A stretch of 9,541 nucleotides of DNA, from positions 1 to 9,541 of the forward strand of contig JAQTVL010000128.1 in assembly GCA_028706835.1 (NCBI GenBank), written 5' to 3'. The stretch is from Phycisphaerae bacterium (GTDB lineage Bacteria; Planctomycetota; Phycisphaerae; JAJVII01). A program made the translations under genes and the position numbers. The notes below the pieces were generated by a model. That model saw only the letters and a list, made by a program, of their open reading frames with translations. It ran no database searches and was not told the origin of the DNA. Shown in pieces: positions 7,033-9,541 of this stretch (positions are counted from its first letter, which is position 1; every line of letters begins with the position of its first letter).

Positions 7033-7061
7033 TTGCAAAACCGGGCGGTTCTCGACATATT
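7033..7061 (+). promoter_or_regulatory. Possible sigma70-type promoter for the barrel operon
   Basis: TTGCAA (7033-7038) and CATATT (7056-7061) each match four of six consensus bases, with a 17-bp spacer. It lies in the most AT-rich part of the gap, about 80 bp before the barrel gene. Confidence 0.3.
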
Positions 7062-7141
7062 GATGGCGATTCCGGGGTTTGTTCGTTTCGTGATTTGGCA
7101 GGAAGCCCGATCTTCCGCGTGGCCGCATGGACGAGGCAATG

Positions 7142-8560
7142 ATGAGACCCCTTCTCGCCCGACTTCTGCTCATAGGCGTGAGCCTGGCTGGGCTATCCGG
7201 CGGCGTGCTGTGGGCGCAGACCGACAGCAACTTCGCCCGGCAGCAGCGGCAATACGACGAGCGGCTGCGCGAGCAGTTGGATCGGCCCCGAACGGCGGAG
7301 CAGCGGATGGGGGTGGACTGGGGCGGCTGGTTCAACACGGCCTTCATGTTGCAGGAAGACACCGAAGACAAACTGCGGGACTCGATGCGATCCGACCTGT
7401 ATCTGTGGGGCCGGGCGGTCGTCGATGACGGTCACGAGTTCTATGCCCGCGGGCGGTTCAGCTACATCGACTACATCCAGGGCGACGGGCCGTCGGATCG
7501 GGGGCACGACTGGCAGGGCCCGGCGGTGGATCGGCTGTACTACTCGTTCGATCTTCGCAACGCGGCGCTTCGCAAGCAGAAGGTGTCGCTGCCGTACAAC
7601 GCGTTCACCACCGTGGGACGGCAGTATGTGCAGTTCGGCACGGGGCTGGCGCTGTCGCTGCCGATGGATGCGGTGGTGGTCGGCGGCGAGGCGGGCAACA
7701 CCGAAGTGAAGGGGCTGTTCGGGCGGACGATCGAATCGATCAACAACATCGATCAATCGCCGCCGGTGGCGTCGCATTCCAACCGCGACTTCTACGGCGT
7801 CCAGGCGACCTACAAGGGGATCGCCGGCCACGAGCCGTTCGCCTACTACCTCTGGCAGCAGGATCACACGAAGGAAGACCCGAACGATCCGGTTCAGGAA
7901 TACGATTACGACTCGCAATACCTCGGCCTGGGCAGCAAAGGCCGGGCGTTCCTGCGGAATCTGTACTACCAGACGGAACTGGCGCTGGAGCAGGGCCGGA
8001 GTTTCGGCGTCGATGCGACGGCCGATCCGGACAAGATTCGTGCCTTGGCCTACGACCTGATGCTCGACTACCTGTTCCAGAACCGCTTCAAGCCGAAGGC
8101 GTCGGCCGAGTATCTGTTCGCCACCGGCGACGGCGACCGCAAGCTCAGCCCGACCGACACGCTCGGCGGCAATAAGCCCGGCACGACCGACAACGGCTTC
8201 AACGCCTTCGGCTACCGCAATACCGGCCTGGCGTTCGCCGCGCCGATCAGCAACCTGCACATGTTCCGGGTGGGCGGGTCGTTCAAGCCGCTGCCGCAGT
8301 GCCGTCGGCTGTCGGAACTGGCGCTTGGCGCGGATGCATTTGCCTTCTTGAAGGCCCGCGATGACGGTGCGGGCCCGGACACGCGGTCGATCCGCGACAA
8401 CCCGAACCTTGGGCAGGAAGTGGACATCTACTGCAACTGGCGTATCACGTCGGACCTGCTGTGGACGATTCGCTACGGCGTGTTCGTGCCGGGCGACTCG
8501 TACGAGGGCACGCGGTCGACGCGGAACTTTTTGTTCACCGGTTTCACGTTCAGCTTCTAA
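7142..8560 (+). CDS. Outer-membrane beta-barrel of alginate-export type
   Basis: This 472-aa protein is read from ATG 7142, which has GAGG (7133-7136) five bases upstream; ATGs at 7127 and 7139 are alternatives. Residues 1-26 (MRPLLARLLLIGVSLAG, then LWAQ) form a signal peptide. A short polar stretch, QQRQYDERLREQLD, precedes the barrel. The rest alternates aromatic-rich strands, such as WFNTAFML, DLYLWGRAVV, HEFYARGRFSYIDY, ASAEYLFATGDG and NLHMFRVGGSF, and ends in NFLFTGFTFSF with a terminal Phe, the usual BAM recognition signal. The GNxxP/NGFNAFGYRNTGLAFAAPISN region and overall size fit the alginate_exp family of outer-membrane proteins. The transported substrate is not shown; alginate itself is unlikely to be required. 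The lipoprotein gene starts 23 bp later, so the two are probably co-transcribed. Confidence 0.8.
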   Translation: MRPLLARLLLIGVSLAGLSGGVLWAQTDSNFARQQRQYDERLREQLDRPRTAEQRMGVDWGGWFNTAFMLQEDTEDKLRDSMRSDLYLWGRAVVDDGHEFYARGRFSYIDYIQGDGPSDRGHDWQGPAVDRLYYSFDLRNAALRKQKVSLPYNAFTTVGRQYVQFGTGLALSLPMDAVVVGGEAGNTEVKGLFGRTIESINNIDQSPPVASHSNRDFYGVQATYKGIAGHEPFAYYLWQQDHTKEDPNDPVQEYDYDSQYLGLGSKGRAFLRNLYYQTELALEQGRSFGVDATADPDKIRALAYDLMLDYLFQNRFKPKASAEYLFATGDGDRKLSPTDTLGGNKPGTTDNGFNAFGYRNTGLAFAAPISNLHMFRVGGSFKPLPQCRRLSELALGADAFAFLKARDDGAGPDTRSIRDNPNLGQEVDIYCNWRITSDLLWTIRYGVFVPGDSYEGTRSTRNFLFTGFTFSF

Positions 8561-8583
8561 CTTTTACCTGCGGGCGATACGGT

Positions 8584-9144
8584 ATGCGAATCAGAGCGAT
8601 TGCGTTCGTCGCGCTGGCTGGGCTGATTCTGCTCGGCGGGTGCGCGTCCGGCCAGGCGGGGGCCGGGCCGTGGACCGGGCTGCCGGACGAGCCGGTGGAG
8701 CGGATGTCGCCGGCGGAGATGACCTACACGCTGGTCAACGAAGCCGGGCCGGTCAGCCAGAACCGCGCCTACCAGGCCTTCCTGATGTGGATCGACGGCA
8801 AGGACGACGCGAAGAACTTCGGCCAGCGCATCGCGACGCTCCAGGAACGCGGGGTGCTCGACGCGAGTTGGCGGCACGACCCGGTGAAGCCGCTCACGCG
8901 GGGCCGGCTGGCAAGCATGATCTGCCGCCACCAGCACATCCGCAGCAGCGTGGCGCTGGCGTTGCTGGGCCCGGGCGAGCGGAACGCCCGGCGGGAGTTG
9001 ATCTTCCGCGGCGTGATGGACTCCGGCGGCGGCGACTGGGACGGCCTGGCCGGCGCGGAGTTTGTCAACGTGCTCAAGAAGGCGGACGAGCAGGATAAGG
9101 AACGCGATAGCGCCAGCGGCCATCCGGGCGAGAATGTTCCGTAG
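8584..9144 (+). CDS. Lipoprotein with weak SLH-like segments, function unknown
   Basis: This 186-aa protein starts at ATG 8584. The signal peptide ends in the lipobox LGGC, making Cys20 the likely lipidated residue. No strong ribosome binding site is visible. The mature part is mostly helical. Residues 90-114 (GVLDASWRHDP then TRGRLASMIC) recall the G-x-x-P...TR-x-E/x-x-A pattern of S-layer homology (SLH) domains, and 151-165 (DWDGLAGAEFVNVL) looks like a second degenerate copy. That is inference from pattern only; a general helical repeat is possible. The C-terminus is charged and probably disordered. Its position between a barrel and a FecR-type gene suggests an envelope role, perhaps as the barrel's periplasmic or surface partner. 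Confidence 0.75.
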   Translation: MRIRAIAFVALAGLILLGGCASGQAGAGPWTGLPDEPVERMSPAEMTYTLVNEAGPVSQNRAYQAFLMWIDGKDDAKNFGQRIATLQERGVLDASWRHDPVKPLTRGRLASMICRHQHIRSSVALALLGPGERNARRELIFRGVMDSGGGDWDGLAGAEFVNVLKKADEQDKERDSASGHPGENVP

Positions 9145-9162
9145 GCGGGCGGCGTTCCGAAG

Positions 9163-9190
9163 TAGAATAGATCGCGTGAGCCGGTCACGC
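9163..9190 (+). promoter_or_regulatory. Possible -10 box and leader hairpin of the FecR-type gene
   Basis: TAGAAT (9163-9168) matches five of six -10 bases, but no good -35 lies 16-18 bp upstream. A perfect 6-bp hairpin, GCGTGA/TCACGC (9174-9190), would start right at the expected transcript end. GAGG at 9195-9198, nine bases before the ATG, is the ribosome binding site. Confidence 0.25.
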
Positions 9191-9207
9191 TTGCGAGGTT
9201 TGCAGCC

Positions 9208-9541
9208 ATGACGCGACTAATCATTCCAGCGACGCTGGCCGTGTGCGGATGCCTGTGGGCGCAGCACGCCTCGGCCCAGACGACCAGGCCGGCGGCACCG
9301 GTCGCGGGCGCGACCAGCCAGCCGGACGGCCTGCCCGCGGGCGCGACGACCCTCCAGGCGAAGGTGGTCGAGGTCCGCGGCTCGGTCGAGGCGCGTTCCG
9401 CGACCGCGGGCGGCGCCTTCAAGCCCGTGGCCAAGGACGACCTGCTGGCTGCGGACACGCTGATCAGCGTCGGGCCGAAAAGCCAGGCCGTCATTTCGTT
9501 CGGCGACAACTCCGTGGTCGTCGTCGAGCAGTTCAGCATCA
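9208..9541 (+). CDS. FecR-domain secreted protein, cut by the window edge
   Basis: The first 111 residues are visible and the frame stays open at the right edge. Residues 1-23 (MTRLIIPATLAVCGC, then ASA) form a signal peptide with a cut before QTT. A Pro/Ala-rich linker follows. From about residue 49, AKVVEVRGSVEAR, then LLAADTLISVGPKSQAVISF and DNSVVVVEQFSI, follow the FecR pattern: V-x-G-x-V near the start, a 'low/gd-x-l-x-x-g' stretch, then a T/S-x-a-x-l-x-F-x-D-x-S strand. In FecR itself this fold senses a signal for an anti-sigma system. Here there is no TM helix before the domain, so a secreted or surface FecR-type protein is more likely than a sigma regulator. It starts 63 bp after the lipoprotein gene. 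Confidence 0.8.
   Translation, partial: MTRLIIPATLAVCGCLWAQHASAQTTRPAAPVAGATSQPDGLPAGATTLQAKVVEVRGSVEARSATAGGAFKPVAKDDLLAADTLISVGPKSQAVISFGDNSVVVVEQFSI

Larger units (their letters stand above)
6741..7126. other. Non-coding region between the fragment and the barrel gene
   Basis: No supported gene lies here. The region holds a 10-bp palindrome, CCTGGCCAGG (6798-6807); the parS-like palindrome (6843-6858); two adjacent GC-rich hairpins (6890-6927); and a possible promoter (7033-7061). GTGTCCCC (6756-6763) and its complement GGGGACAC (6950-6957) bracket the middle part and could be worn ends of a mobile element. Confidence 0.6.

Noticed and set aside
6842..7063. Small plus-strand frame starting at the parS-like site (FHVEH start)
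   Set aside because: The FHVEH start comes from the palindrome itself, and the rest is translated from hairpins. No ribosome binding site is visible.
7193..8260. 355-aa minus-strand frame opposite the barrel gene
   Set aside because: No domain, and it is antisense to a gene with a signal peptide, barrel strands and a terminal Phe.

Overview
The window is GC-rich DNA (by eye in the 60s percent) carrying five plus-strand genes and one broken gene. All five proteins begin with secretion signals. The mix suggests a Planctomycetota genome, most likely Phycisphaerae-like: large secreted beta-propeller and discoidin-type proteins, a fragment of a secreted repeat protein, a FecR-domain protein, an alginate-export-type barrel, and a heptad repeat that encodes part of a signal peptide. 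This is inference from gene style; no rRNA or tRNA is present to confirm it.

Layout. Positions 1-368 have no gene I can support; they hold a large inverted palindromic repeat and a leader hairpin. Positions 369-3035 encode a secreted protein with a transglutaminase-like Cys-His-Asp core and a C-terminal F5/8 (discoidin-like) domain. After a short gap with a terminator-like hairpin comes a roughly 117-bp inverted repeat built from 7-bp units (3126-3242). Its right arm is translated as the hydrophobic core of the signal peptide of the next gene (about 3137-6082), a large NHL/beta-propeller protein. Directly behind it lies a decayed fragment of a secreted repeat protein (about 6120-6740).

Positions 6741-7126 are non-coding. 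They hold a perfect 16-bp palindrome, TGTTCCACGTGGAACA (6843-6858), one base from the bacterial parS consensus; two GC-rich hairpins; and a possible promoter. The last block is a same-strand cluster: an outer-membrane beta-barrel of alginate-export type (7142-8560), a 186-aa lipoprotein (8584-9144), and a FecR-domain protein cut by the right edge (9208 onward).

Function. The first two genes look like an extracellular pair: a possible peptide or isopeptide-acting enzyme with a sugar/surface-binding domain, beside a propeller scaffold or enzyme. The last three look like an envelope module: an outer-membrane channel, a lipoprotein and a secreted FecR-type protein. No known system is complete here. 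The strongest items for follow-up are the parS-like site and the repeat that has become a signal peptide.
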